This document shows, in pieces, positions 34,986 through 47,480 of a stretch of DNA of 64,000 nucleotides. Where the stretch lies: contig JAZBRI010000010.1 of the NCBI GenBank assembly GCA_036874045.1, positions 1,880,001-1,944,000 of the forward strand. The letters are read 5' to 3'. Each line of letters starts with the position of its first letter. Position 1 is the first letter of the stretch. This stretch comes from Cymodocea nodosa. Taxonomy: Eukaryota; Streptophyta; Magnoliopsida; Alismatales; Cymodoceaceae. A program made the position numbers and the translations under genes. The notes beneath the pieces are model-generated. The model had not been told where the DNA came from, did not search any database, and worked only from the letters and a program-made list of their open reading frames with translations.

Positions 34986-36780
34986 TACAAAGTTATATGT
35001 CATTTCCTTTTGAAATATAAGGTAAGATTGTATTAGCATGTTTCCTAGTTCACAATTTTATTCAAAAATCAAATTTACTTGAAGATCTTCAAGAAGAATT
35101 ACAAGAAATGCTAGATGATAATGTTCAATAATCTTTTATAAAAGAAGATGCATTTGCTATTGCTAGATCAAGACAAGATTATAGAAAATAAATTACTGAT
35201 ACAATATGTAACAATATTATGAAAGATACGTGAAATAATAGAGAAATGTAAAATGCATTATTTATTAAAACCATAGATAAAAATGACTCTATTATCTTGT
35301 ATTATCTATGGAAAAAGTTACTATAGATAATAGAGAATAATATAGAGAATAATAATAATAATTTTTATAGAATATCTATTACATTAATGTTATTATTTAT
35401 TTTAATATATTAAATCTATAATATGTTATTTATTATTATAATTATAATTACTATATTTTAATTTATTATAATTTGTTGATAATTATATATTATTTATTAT
35501 ATTACAAATTAGTATCATTTTTCATCATTTTCGAAAGGATGAAATAGGAAACAATAAGAAATATTTTTTAATATGGAAGGAAATGACAAAAAATTATCTT
35601 TTTCCATTTCTATTGATAGAAAATGAAAAGAAATTTTTTTCCTTTATTTCCTTTTCTCCTATTTCATCCTTTTTCTCCATCGCATAAACCCTTATTAAAT
35701 CATTGTGCCACATATACACCAAGGACCTACGTACACTAAACTAAGATGACCTTAATAGTTATTTAGGAATAGTTTAAGAGACATATTACTTGTATATCAT
35801 ATAAAGTTTTCTTAATTTACAGTTAAAATTAAACTAAGTGATAACTCTATTTCTTCTCAATCTCCTCTTCCTATCTTGAAGTGCACTTGCATGTAAGGGG
35901 GGAAGGTAGTAATTCAACATTCTTAGAAAAATGATGACAAAAAAGAAAAAGGATAAAGAGGGAAATGACATTAAGAGAAAGGGGGGAATAATAGAGTAAA
36001 ATCCAAGATGCTGGTGATATTATTAGAGCGAACAATGGTGAAAGAAAGAAAAAAAGATGTCCAATTTTTTCTATTTGTTGTTTTTTGGAACTGGTTGGAG
36101 AATCTCCTATTATTAGGATTTGAATTGTAATAGAAAGTATGAAATCACATGGTTTTAATCTATTCATATACTTAAAAGCATGTATATGGTAGATAAGTGT
36201 TTTATATACTGAGTACAAAGTGGAATCTGTGAAAGATTCTTAAGCATTTGTTTATGGCAAAAAGTGATGAAAATAAATTTATGGACTTTCTCGAATATAA
36301 GAGAGTTTGTTTAAAGATTTTCCTTTCTTTCTACCCCCGTATCAAAATAAAATAATTCTCTCCCCTTCTCCTTACCTAAGTCATTCCTTCTCCTTGATTT
36401 TGTCATTCCTTTGTCAAACCTCTCTTTACCTTCCTCCTTGATCTTTTACTTAGATCAAAGATGAGTAGAAAATGAGCTAAAGATAGAGATTATAGTCAAA
36501 ATGTGATGTTAATAATCGAGACTCTACTTTAATTCAATATATCGTTTATAGAAACAATTTATTAATTTTGAAAATAATTATGAATATACTATTTATAAAA
36601 ATAATATATCAATTTTAAAAATGATTATGGATATACAATAAATTTTAATATACTATTTAAAAAATAATATGTAAATCTAAAAATAATCTGATATTACTAA
36701 TTTATCAAATAATATATCAAAAATATACTATTCTCTTACTTTTCGACACAGTAAAATAATTCTTTAAAAAAAGTAAAATA
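34986..36780. other. AT-rich intergenic region upstream of the PORR gene
   Basis: No convincing gene or intact element. A short plus-strand stretch near 35060-35140 reads LLEDLQEELQEMLDDN and is probably a coding relic. The rest is low-complexity AT sequence. The promoter of the PORR gene should lie in the last few hundred bases. Confidence 0.5.
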
Positions 36781-36892
36781 ATTCTTTACGTTTCGTTTTC
36801 TGAAAATTCTTTTACTCGCCTTAATTTTATTTTCGTCAGACACCACGACAGCGGCAGCGCCGTGAAAAACGACTCTCGTCGGTTAATCGCCA

Positions 36893-37936
36893 ATGGCGGC
36901 GGCGGCGGCGGCATCTCCACTCCGCCGCCCTTCGACCCTTTCCCAATCTCACCACCGATACCAGCAAAGCGCAACCCTCGTCAACCTCAAGCTCAAACGC
37001 ACCCGAGACCTCCCCCTCGACCGCGCCGTCTCCCGCGAGAAGCACCTCCGCTCCGCCCTCCACATCATCGACACGCTCGCCTCACCCACTCCTACCCTCG
37101 TCCCGAAACCCTTCCCCACCTTCCTCTCCCGCTACCCCTCCCTCTTCCACCACAACTCCACGGCCTCGGGCTCCCGCTGCCTCGGCCTCACACCCCTCGC
37201 CCTCCTCCTCCACCATGAACACCAGCAAGTCCTCCGCGACTCCGAAAACGACCTTGTCGACAGAGTTAGAAAGCTCCTCATGCTCACATCCACCAGGTCC
37301 CTCCCTATCCACACCATCGACCAGCTCCAGTTCGACATGGGTCTCCCCTTCGACTACTCCTCTTCCCTCCTCCCTCGTTACTCCCAGTTCTTCCATCTCC
37401 ATCGCGTTCCCGGGGACGAGAGGTTGTGGGTGGGGCTTGTGGGGTGGGACGATCGGCTCGCGATTTCGGAGTTCCAGAAAGAACACCCCGGGAGTTCGGA
37501 TTTCCCTGTAAGGTTCAGCAGAGGGTTTGGAATGAGGAAGAGGTGGATGGAGTGGTTGGCGGAGTGGCAGAAGCTTCCCTACATTTCGCCGTACGAAAGT
37601 CGTTCAGGCATTGATCCGAGGACGGACGCTTCGGAAAAGAGGAATGTGGGTGTGTTCCACGAGATTCTGAGCTTGACGATAGGGAAGAAGACGGAAAGAA
37701 GGAACGTGAGCAACTTGAGGAAGCCCCTAGGGCTTCCCCAGAAGTTCACAAAGGTTTTCGAGCGGCATCCGGGGATTTTCTACCTGTCGGAGAAGCTCGC
37801 CGTGCAGACGGTTGTGCTTAGGGAGGCGTATGGGGGTGGAAGTCGGCTAATACGGAAGCATCCGCTGATGAAGATCAGAGAGAAGTATATTGCCGTGATG
37901 AGGACGGGGAGTTTGGATCCTGGCTCTGGGTTCTGA
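36893..37936 (+). CDS. PORR-domain protein, predicted organellar RNA-binding/group II intron splicing factor
   Basis: A single uninterrupted exon encodes 347 residues. After an alanine- and arginine-containing N-terminus that suits a mitochondrial or plastid transit peptide (about residues 1-35), the protein carries a PORR domain (plant organelle RNA recognition) over most of its length. Family features include NLKLKRTRDLPLDRAV, a PxxFLSRYPSLF-type segment, DDRLAISEFQ, FSRGFGMRKRW, LPYISPYE, EKRNVGVFHEILSLTIGKKTERRN and, near the C-terminus, FERHPGIFYLSEK with HPLMKIREKY. Characterised relatives (WTF1, WTF9, RPD1) bind organellar RNA and promote group II intron splicing; the exact paralogue is not certain. 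The domain runs from the N-terminus to near the end without breaks, so the gene looks functional. Its GC content is far above the surroundings, and its C/G bias reverses mid-gene. Confidence 0.92.
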   Translation: MAAAAAASPLRRPSTLSQSHHRYQQSATLVNLKLKRTRDLPLDRAVSREKHLRSALHIIDTLASPTPTLVPKPFPTFLSRYPSLFHHNSTASGSRCLGLTPLALLLHHEHQQVLRDSENDLVDRVRKLLMLTSTRSLPIHTIDQLQFDMGLPFDYSSSLLPRYSQFFHLHRVPGDERLWVGLVGWDDRLAISEFQKEHPGSSDFPVRFSRGFGMRKRWMEWLAEWQKLPYISPYESRSGIDPRTDASEKRNVGVFHEILSLTIGKKTERRNVSNLRKPLGLPQKFTKVFERHPGIFYLSEKLAVQTVVLREAYGGGSRLIRKHPLMKIREKYIAVMRTGSLDPGSGF

Positions 37937-39227
37937 TGGTGTTGAAAGCGACGAGGAGTGCGAAGTACCTGGTTTGGCGTGCATCTCACTGAAGGAGGAT
38001 TCCGATAATACTGCCGGCCGGCCGTTCTTTTTGCTTATGATCTGAATGCAATTTTGACTACCAATTTGCTCGTTAGCTGCCCTGATTTTGAGAAGGAATT
38101 GTCCTCTGTTGCCTATACTGGTTCATGTCTTTATCAACTGAAATGAAATGTATCCTTACACCCCGGTAAGTACTTTGCTTTTCTCTAAAATTCCTGGCAT
38201 CATATAATATACAATGATGTTATTTTACTTGGCGCACGTCTGTCAATCTGTCATTATAGGTGTTTATCTATCTGTTCGTTTGTTTGTCCTGAAATGGTTT
38301 TTGAGAAAATGTAATATACAAATAACCTTTAATATAGTAGATGTGCTAGTTGAATTCAACAGAAATTAAATATAGGATAGAGAGAGAGATCAGAGATGAG
38401 ATAAATTGTACATGTAATTACCAAATTGAATAGCATATGTCTATTCTATTTTGCTATTCAAATACAATATGGTATTCAATGCTGATGCAGATGTTGTTTT
38501 ACACCAATATAAATGTGATTCATTTCAAATTTATATGGATCGTAACAGTGGTAGCTCTAAACATGACAGAGATGATAGTTTGAACCATGCCTAATAAGGT
38601 GTTCAGTTTAGCTTGGGTGCTTGGTCGCCTAGGCACCCATCTAAATATAAAACATAAATGTGTTTTTCATAATTATACTATATGTAATTATATATATTCT
38701 TGGCTCTTTTAATTCCTAAGTGACATTGATATATATCGTACATGACAGGATATCAATAAAAAACAGAGTAGAAACATGTCGGTAGTGAGAGAAGATTTAA
38801 AGATGAAATCCATGTATCCAATATGAAAAGAATGAATATAAGAGGAAGATGTGGTCATGTAACTTGCTGAAATGGGGCCTTAGCTTGGTTGCTATCCTAG
38901 TGCATATTTGGACCTTTGGAAAATTCTAGACAAGATCACCTTGGTCTCTCCTTTTGGTTACATTGTGGTGGTGGCTCATGGGCCGATGCTGACGGACAAT
39001 AGGATGAAGATGCTCGATCTACAACAGACAACAAATGCTCGATGGACATTGAACAAAAGTGTGGAAGATGGCTCCGACAGTAGTTTTATTTTGGGTGCCC
39101 ACATTTACATTTTTCCATATATATAATAATTCCTTGTATGAAAGATATATGTATAATATATTTTCAAAATATATATTCATAAATAAAAAATATTTAAATT
39201 TCCATAATATATACTATTAGATTATAA
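37937..39227. other. 3' flank of the PORR gene and intergenic sequence
   Basis: The 3' untranslated region probably ends by about 38200. A GCTTGGGTGCTTGGTCGCC-AGGCACC segment at about 38610-38640 is a common plant dispersed-repeat phrase. No further gene is supported. Confidence 0.45.
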
Positions 39228-39355
39228 TGTTAGAAGATATATGGGTTATTGGGCAAATGGATACCCATATAATGGCCCTTCCACTATATATGTGTAATCT
39301 CCTTATCTAATGAGAATAATCATGTTTTCCTCTAGTCACATGATACTAGAGCTAG
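39228..39355 (+). mobile_element. Short copia-like LTR with adjacent primer-binding site
   Basis: A 113-bp segment begins TGTTAGAAGATAT and ends CTAGTCACA at 39340, followed directly by TGATACTAGAGCTAGG, a degenerate tRNA-iMet primer site. The length suits a TRIM or short-LTR copia element. No second LTR was found, so this is a fragment. Confidence 0.45.
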
Positions 39356-39499
39356 GGTTTTAACCTAGAAACTACAAACTACAACAGTGAGCCCCCATCC
39401 TCATAGCTAACCCCAACACCATTGCCATTGTTGTTGCCAATGCCATAGCCTAGGTGGCTCATATCCAATAGCAACATAGCCTCTTGACTCCTAGTTGTA

Positions 39500-39680
39500 G
39501 GGTTAAAAAGTTTGTTCGGTATTCGTTGAATAACTCAAGTTCAGCTTGTTCAAGCTTCAACTTCAAATTGACTTAATTATAGATGAGCCAAACTTGAACA
39601 TAATTTTATGTTCGTTTACATATTGAGCCAAGCTTGAACATTATTAGTTCAATTCAACTTGATTTGATTAAGGTTTGTTT
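39500..39680. repeat. Degenerate AGCTTGAAC-type dispersed repeat
   Basis: Repeated phrases such as CAAGCTTCAAC, GAGCCAAGCTTGAACA and GTTTGTTTA recur here, a type often found at the ends of plant hAT elements. It lies just upstream of the hAT relic and may be one of its ends. Confidence 0.35.
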
Positions 39681-39879
39681 AAAAATATAAGAACTTGTTT
39701 AATATTTATAAGAACTTGGTTTAATGTTCCTGTGGGTGCCTTTAATAGAGGGTTGGGAATGTTGATAAGGAAATGGATTGTGGTGTGATGGAAACGAAAA
39801 GAAAAAAGGTACTTAAAATGTTTGGAAACACATTGAGGAATTGGTAATGAAAAGGATGGAACAATTGTTAAATTAGTAA

Positions 39880-42110
39880 GGTGTAAGGGTTGTAGAAAAA
39901 CTTGGCCTAAGCAAAAATTCAGTGCCATAGACAACTTAGTAGGCATGCATTCAGTTGTTATGGTCTCAAGAGAGAGAAAAAATAATTTCTTTCTTGGTTT
40001 CAAAAAATGATGTTGGATTAGACTTTTCTCCAATAACTTTGTCAAAAGAATATGACCATCAGAAAATTCAAGAGATAATTGCCAAGATGATCATTGTGCA
40101 TGAATATTAGGATTGTTGAACACACATGGTTGAATAATTTATATAAGACATTGAATTCAAACTATCAAAAAATTTCAAGAAAAAGAGAAACGAACTTTAA
40201 TCAAACCAGTGGGTATATTTGTGACATATCACTCATAGATGCTGATTGGAAGTTGTAAAGTCGAATTATTAGCTTTTGTGAGTTTGTGCCCCTTTATGCA
40301 GGAACTATTATTGTTGGTTGCATTTCAAGTTGCATGTAACATTGGGATGTACAAGATAAAGTCCAAGTATAACCCTTGATGATGCAACTACAAATGATAT
40401 AGTTGCAAGTTCATTGAAGAACATTTTAATCAATAGAGGAAAATTTCATTTCAAAGGACAAATATCACTTTCAATGTTGTGTACATGTGCAGGAAGGACT
40501 TAAGGAGATTGGATCAATCATTTATAATATTAGAGAAAGTGTGAAATATTTGAAGAAGTCATCAACTCGTTTGTTTAAGGTTGGGGACATTGCAAGACAA
40601 GTAGATATTTCCACTGCAAGGGTGTTGTGTTTTGATGTTCCTACTCATTGAAACTCTACTTTTAAAATTTGTTAGAGCATACAATCCCATTTAAGCTTCT
40701 CTTTCAAGAATATGCTGCAAGGGATGCTAACTATGCATGGTTGGCTATTGATCTTGAATGGGAAAAAACAACAAAAGTTTCAAAGTTATTTTCTGGTAGA
40801 ATTTATTCTACATCCAATCTTTACTTCTATGAGGTTTAGAGAATTAAACAATTATTGAACATCTTGTTTGTAATGATGACTACATGCAAAACATGACAAA
40901 AGGAATGACTACAAAATTTGATAGATACCGGAAGGATTGCAATATGTTGATGGCAATTTTTTATTTTTATTTTTATGTTGACAGAAATTGTTATAATCAT
41001 GGGTCTTCAATATTAAATGGAGTATCTTAAATTTGTCTATTTAAAGTTATATACTTTAATGGAAGTGAAAGATGGCTTTAAAAAGTGCAAAGAATAATAA
41101 AAGAGATATATGACCTTTTTGTGCTTGAAGGTAAAAATAATTAAATGTGGATATCAAACCAAGAGCATAAGATGATGGTGATCTATCTTAAACTTCATTT
41201 GATGATAACTTGAATTTTAGAAGTACATGCAATCAAAAGGAAAAGCATCTAAGGGCATGTTAGTGCATGACGGAAAATTATGACGGAAATGAAAAGGAAA
41301 ATTCTGACGGAAAGGAAATGAAAAATTTGTAATGGAAAGGAAAAGGAAAATTCTGAGAGGGTTTTAGGGCGTGTTAGTGCATGACGGAAAATTCTGACGG
41401 AAAGGAAAAGGAAAATTCTGACGGAAAGGAAATGGAAAATTTGTAACGGAAAGGAAAAGGAAAATTCTGAGAGGGGTTTAGTGCAGGACGAAAAATTCTG
41501 ATGGAAATTCTGACAAAAATTTATTATAACTAATATTCAAAAAATACAAATACATCTTAATTGAAATATTACAATACGAAATAATATCATCTAGTTCTTC
41601 CATCCCACATTGCCATCATCATATCTTCTCGCATCTTATCTGTCATTTCTTTTCTTTGTTCTTGAGTCATTCGAACCTGGGCATTGATTTCTATATGTAT
41701 CTCTCCCATTGGTTGTATGTCATCAATAATATTTAACTCTTCCAACTCATCTAGCAGGTCCTTAAGTAAATCTTCCTTATCAGTCTTACGAATTCCGTCA
41801 GGCACGAGAGAGGGAGAAAAATTTTCTGAATGGGGGCGATCGGAAATTTTCTGACGGTAAAGGAAATTTTTGGATTTTATACAACGGTAAAATCCGACTT
41901 TCCTTTCCGTCAAGTGTAATGCACACTAACAGCATTCTGACGGAATTCAATAATTTTCATTTCCGTCAGGCACTAACCCCCCCTAAATTGGAAAATTACT
42001 TAGAGAAAAAATGTTTCAAATGTGAAGCAAAACAACGATCTAATTATGATGTTTTGAAGGATTCCTTTGGGCATAAGTTGAGTACTCCCCAAGTGAGCTA
42101 GTTTACACTT
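39880..42110 (+). pseudogene. hAT-family transposase pseudogene, split by a Harbinger element
   Basis: Translated pieces in changing frames match hAT (Ac-like) transposases in order: a segment around 40090-40190 with IVEHTWLNNLY, then ICDISLIDADWKL (about 40210), TLDDATTNDIVASSLKN (about 40375), the region equivalent to HxRCxAHxLNLIV followed by GLKEIGS (about 40470-40520), and FDVPTH-NSTF (about 40635), which has lost the usual RW of PTRWNST. The C-terminal dimerisation region resumes after the Harbinger insertion as LENYLEKKCF-SNYDVLK (about 41990-42060). Several stops and frameshifts make it non-functional. No terminal inverted repeats were identified. Confidence 0.75.
41253..41983 (-). 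mobile_element. PIF/Harbinger-type element with TAA target duplication
   Basis: Ends are GGGCATGTTAGTGCATGACG and, inverted, GACGGAAATG...GCACTAACCCCCCC-type sequence; the flanks are TAA (41250-41252 and 41984-41986), matching the TWA target of PIF/Harbinger. The left third holds tandem copies of a GACGGAAAGGAAA-rich subterminal unit. The minus-strand ORF 41587-41913 (108 codons) ends MREDMMMAMWDG, resembling the end of Harbinger transposases, so it probably is the 3' remnant of a transposase. 731 bp in all. Confidence 0.7.
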
Positions 42111-42159
42111 GCTAGGTAAGTATTTTTCTAGGATGTTTTTGAAATACCTATTTATCTAT

Positions 42160-45100
42160 TTATTTGTGACTTTACGATATTATTCCAAGGATAATGAGGA
42201 ACATAATCATTTTTTTGTTATTTTATTTAAGAATTTACAATAAGTTTTTCGTTATTTACCTAATTCATATACATTACACATAAATTCCTTAGAATATTTA
42301 AGTTTAGGTAAACTTCTAACTAGTTCTTTTCTAAATAATTTATTTAATAGTTTCATATTTGTATCTCCTAACCTTTTATGTCATACATAAGATTCATTAG
42401 ATTTAGCAATTAAACATGAATTACAGTTAATAGCACTAGATGACAATTTCAAAATATTTACTGAATTTTTCCTTTTAGTAATAAACTTAGTTTCATTAGA
42501 TGATTTTAAAATGATAAAAACTTTATTATCATCAAATAATAATTTATATCTTTTATCTTGCAAGTTACTAGTACTAATCAAATTGAAACTTAAGTCTTTA
42601 ACAAGTAATACATCAATAATAAAACTATTTTCTATTACTTTAACATTGCCAATGCCTAAAATCTTACTTTGACTTTTATTTTCAAATGCAACTAATCCTT
42701 TCTTAGCATAATCTATGTCCATCATAAAGTCTTTATCTCCTATCATGTGGCTTGTTGTTCTACTATCTAATATCTATCCCGAGCTATGTATCTATATCAA
42801 AATAAAACATTAGACCTTGGTACTCATACTTGTTTGGAATCAGGTTCCTTAAGGGGAGAAGTAATTGTCATATTGTTAACATTTAATTTTACTTTTGGAA
42901 TCCATTCAATGACTTTTTCTTTTATGATTCTCAAAAGATTTAATTTTGTAAGTCTTATGAAATCTTTTAGGATAATGGTTACGCTTCCTGTAATTAAACT
43001 TAGGAAAAGCAATAAATTTTCATGAAATTATATTCAGATAAGCATAACTAATATTAGGACTGTTGTAATAAAATTTTCATCTAAAAACAAAATTTCCTTC
43101 AATTTTACTAGATAAAAAATGTATCCAAGTAAATCATAAAAAATCATCATTTAGAACTAACACATATCTTTTTCCTCTTTTAACTTTAAATTCTAGTTGG
43201 TCTAAATAAATCCTTATGAATTAATTCTAATACTTTTTTACTTATTATTTCATTTAAGAATTTACAATAAGTTTTTCATTATTTACCTAATTCATATACA
43301 TTACACAAATTCCTTAGAATATTTAAGTTTAGTTAAACCTCTAACTAGTTATTTTCTAAATAGTTTATTTAATAGTTTCATATTTGTATCTCCTAATCTC
43401 TTATGTCATAAATAAAAGTCACTAGATTTGGCAATTAAACATGAATTACAGTTAATAGCACCAGATGACAATTTCAAAATATTTATTGAATTTTTCCTTT
43501 TAGTAATAAACTTAGTTTCATTAGATGATTTTAAAATGATAAAAACTTTATTATCATCTAATAATAATTTATATCTTTTATCTTGCAAGTTACTAGTACT
43601 AATTAGATTGAAACTTAAGTCTTTAACAAGTAATACATCAATAATAAAGCTATTTTCTATTACTTTAACATTGCCAATGCCTAAAATCTTACTTTGACTT
43701 TTATTTTCAAATGTAACTAATCCTTTCTTAGCATAATCTATGTCCATCAGAAAGTCTTTACCTCTTATCATGTGGCTTGTTGTTCTACTATCTAATATCT
43801 ATCTCGAGCTATGTATCTATATCAAAATAAAGCATTAAATCTTGTTACTCATACTTGTTTGGAATCAAGTTCCTTAGAGGGAGAAGTAATTGTCCTATTA
43901 TTAACATTTAATTTTACTTTTGGAACCCATTCAATATGACTTTTTCTTTTATGATTCTCAAAAGATTTAATTTTGTAAGTCTTGTGAAATCTTTTAGGAT
44001 AATGGTTATGTAATTAAACTTAAGAAAAGTAATAAATTTTCTTGGAATTAGATTCAGATAAGCATAACTAATATTAGGACTACTATAATAAAATTTTCGT
44101 CTAAAAACAAAATTTCCTTCAATTTTACTAGATAAAAAATGTATCTAAGTAAATCATTAAAAATCATCATTTAGAACTAACACATATCTTTTTCCTCTTT
44201 AGCTTTAAATTCTAGTTGGTCCAAATAAATTCATATGAATTAATTCTAATACTTTTTTTCTTATTATTTCATTTAAGAATTTACAATAAGTTTTTCGTTG
44301 TTTACCTAATTCATATACATTACACATAAATTCCTTAGAATATTTAAGTTTAGGTAAACCTCTAACTAGTTCTTTTCTAAATAGTTTATTTAATAGTTTC
44401 ATATTTGTATCTTCTAACATCTTATGCCATAAATAAGATTCAATAGGTTTAGCAATTAAACATGAATTACAATTATTAGCACTAGATGATAATTTCAAAA
44501 TATTTACTGAATTTTTCCTTTTAGTAATAAACTTAGTTTCATTAGATGATTTTAAAATGATAAAAACTTTATTATCATCAAATAATAATTTATATCTTTT
44601 ATCTTGCAAGTTACTAGTACTAATTAGATTGAAACTTAAGTCTTTAACAAGTAATACATCAATAATAAAGCTATTTTATATTACTTTGCCAATGCCTAAA
44701 ATCTTACTATGACTTTTATTTTAAAATGTAACTAATCCTTTCTTAGCATAATCTATGTCCATTAGAAAGTCTTTATCTCCTATCATGTGGCTTGTTGTTC
44801 TACTATTCAATATCTATCTCGAGATGTATCTATATCAAAATAAAACATTAGACCTTGGTACTCGTACTTGTTTAGAATAAGTTCCCTATGGGGAGAAGTA
44901 ATTGTCATATTGTTAACATTTAATTTTACTTTTGGAATCCATTCAATATGACTTTTTCTTTTATGATTCTCAAAAGATTTAATTTTGTAAGTCTTGTGAA
45001 ATCTTTTAGGATAATGGTTACGCTTCCTAATTAAACTTAGGAAAAGTAATAAATTTTCTTGGAATTATATTCAAATAAGCATAACTAATATTAGAATCGC

Positions 45101-45330
45101 TATAATAAAATTTTTGTCTAAAAACAAAATTTCCTTTAAAAACATTTCTTTTATAATTGTTGGTAATTTCTCTTTGTTTACGAGAGAATGAATCATCATT
45201 ATTTACTTTAACATATTTATCTCCTCTTTTAACAACAAAAGGAATAACAATCTTGGTAAAATTTTTAGAACTATTGATAAATTTGTCACTGCTTTTAGAA
45301 ATCTTAGAATATGTAGATGTTAAAATATCA
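42160..45330 (-). mobile_element. SIRE-like copia protease/gag-pre-integrase region, tandemly triplicated
   Basis: Three units start near 42221, 43250 and 44267 (spacings 1,029 and 1,017 bp). Each encodes on the minus strand the protease start (LDSRTTSHMIG, catalytic glycine replaced by R), MDIDYAKKGL, LGIGNVKVIENSFIIDVLLV, NLISTSNLQDKRYKL and then the gag-pre-integrase motif KLLNKLFRKELVRGLPKLKYS. Units 1 and 2 end with a shared joining sequence (TTTTACTAGATAAAAAATG), whereas unit 3 continues at its right into unduplicated upstream sequence with YYSDSNISYAYL. The three are near-identical apart from small indels. Confidence 0.8.
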
Positions 45331-45344
45331 TAATCTATTTGTTT

Positions 45345-46615
45345 AGGTTGGAAAACTTGTTTGATTTGTTTTTATGCTTATATTAATAAATTCTTTTAGA
45401 ATTAAACAAACAATTTTTCACACAAATTAGATATTAAGTCTAATTTGTATTTTTAACTGCAAGTGTACAATGTATATTGTATTTGTATGCAAGTACAAGT
45501 CGATCTTATAGAGATTAAGTAAGAATTGTGTACTATTTTAATTTTTATGCTAGAGTTTGTATGTATTTAATTAAATATTTTGTTGAGTTACTATTAACTC
45601 AACGGACTTAGTTCATGAAGTTATAGATAACTCAATGGACTAACCTTGTGGACTTATGTTAACTCCATGAGCCTATCTTTTCAAATTAAATACTATCATT
45701 CACAGAGGAATTCAGTCATCTATTAGGCGGTTTCATAGAATATAAATAACATCAATTAAACTTTTTAATGTTAGTTAATTTGAGATTTGTCATTAAGTAA
45801 CATTGACATTCAGATATTTCGAACAGTAACCATTAAGATTTTTAAGTATCCTATACAAATCAATTTTAGTAAACAATAAAACTATTTTATATTTTCTGAA
45901 TCAAACAAATATAAAACATTCACACTAATGACAATGATAACATTAATCACAATACAAAAACAAACAATACAACACTTTAATACTAAATGTAAATATAGAT
46001 AATTAGTTGTTTTTGGTATTTTTGTTTTGATATGTTCCTAAAGATAAGCGAATGGTGAAATATAAAAATCTCTATCAACAGTAAAAACTTTTGTCACTAC
46101 ATACGATGTGATTACACCAATAAAAACTTAATCACTTACAATCTTACCTCTTCTCCTTATAGAATCATGAATTAAGACTTGTAAGTTGATCTCATCTTTA
46201 ATATATTAGTATCAACCTGAAACCAAGGTTAGAAGCTTTACGATCTCTTAAGATATGAGTCGACGGTGATTGGTGAAAATAGCTTCCCTTCTTGTGACAC
46301 GATCACTTCTCACAATAGTTGTTAGTCACCGTGTTTGCCTCAGAATCGACTCGACATTTGGAAAGTATTCTCATAGACCTTTGATGGTTGGTGATTTTGG
46401 TGGTGTTGTGGAGTTTTAGGGAACTTCCGACACTTCTTGTAGTTAGTGTGGCCCTCTACTTCACAATTTCTTTGTATTTCTCCTCTTCTTTTATATTTTT
46501 TTAGTAGTAATTGTTTCTACTTAAATGATTGGTTGGATTTACTTCATTCATATCAACGATAGTGATTTCTTTTTCATTCCACGAGTGACTTCCTACGTGA
46601 TACAAGTATTAATTT
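45345..46615 (-). mobile_element. Diverged gypsy LTR (LTR D)
   Basis: Aligns over its length with the first half of LTRs A-C in the same orientation, including the TGTATATTGTATTTG...AAGTCGATC block near 45470, the paired CTCAACGGAC/TCCATGAG segments and the GAAAGTATTCTCATAGACC segment near 46365. It is more diverged than A-C. No ends or target duplication were seen. Confidence 0.7.
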
Positions 46616-47480
46616 TTTGTCATTTTTTTGAGTGTTTATGTGCTAAATGATTTTCCGTCATTTTCTCTTGATACATGAGAAAAATTTTCTTTCATTTTTT
46701 GATTTTTGATCTTTGAAATTAATGGAAATTAAAGTAAAAGAAAATATGAATTATAATAAAATATATTAACAACATGTAATTTTGATATAGAAATTATTTA
46801 TCTTTAATAGATGAGAATTAATATTACGAAAGATATGTATAATAATAAAGACTTATGAAATATATTTTATGATATAATAATTATCACAAATGACTTTATT
46901 TTATATTATCTATAATAAATTTTGTTATTCTCTATCTTGTAGATAAATATAAAAAATATTTAGTTTATTAATTTTAACATTTTTATTTTGTAAATAAATA
47001 TATATTTTATAATTTTTCATTATTTTTTATTTTATGTACAAATACATGTATTTCAAATTTTATCATTTTCTATTTTATATACAAATACTTTGATTTTCTA
47101 CTTACTTTTTGTTATTTTCTATTATTTTCATTTTATTATTTTATATAATATTTTATCATTTTCTTTTTACTATTTTTCAATGTACAAATATCTTCTAAGA
47201 GTTATTAGAAAAAATTGAAAGAAAAAAAGATTTGTAATCAATAATTAAATAGTATAATATAATAACAAAGGATAAAATTAGAAAGAAAAGTTTAAATGAC
47301 AGTGAATCGTTATGGTAATTACGGGTAAAATTAGAAAGTGAAAACTTCAAGATATATCCGACTTTTTTTATATGTGGGGTTGAGTACTTGATTAGATAAA
47401 TTATTTGGTTCATGACATACGGACGGCTTAGATTTTTCGTTGAAAATAAACGACTCAGATTCTCCCTTCTTCCAAATCGG
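46616..47480. other. AT-rich upstream region of the ubiquitin protease gene
   Basis: Low-complexity TTTTATTATTT-type sequence. No gene is visible. The promoter of the UBP gene is expected in the last part, before 47480. Confidence 0.5.

Noticed and set aside
37082-37486. 134-codon minus-strand ORF in the PORR gene
   Set aside because: It overlaps a conserved PORR frame; skewed GC-rich sequence opens spurious antisense frames and this one shows no domain.
39668-40045. 125-codon minus-strand ORF
   Set aside because: It is antisense to the hAT transposase relic and shows no family motif.
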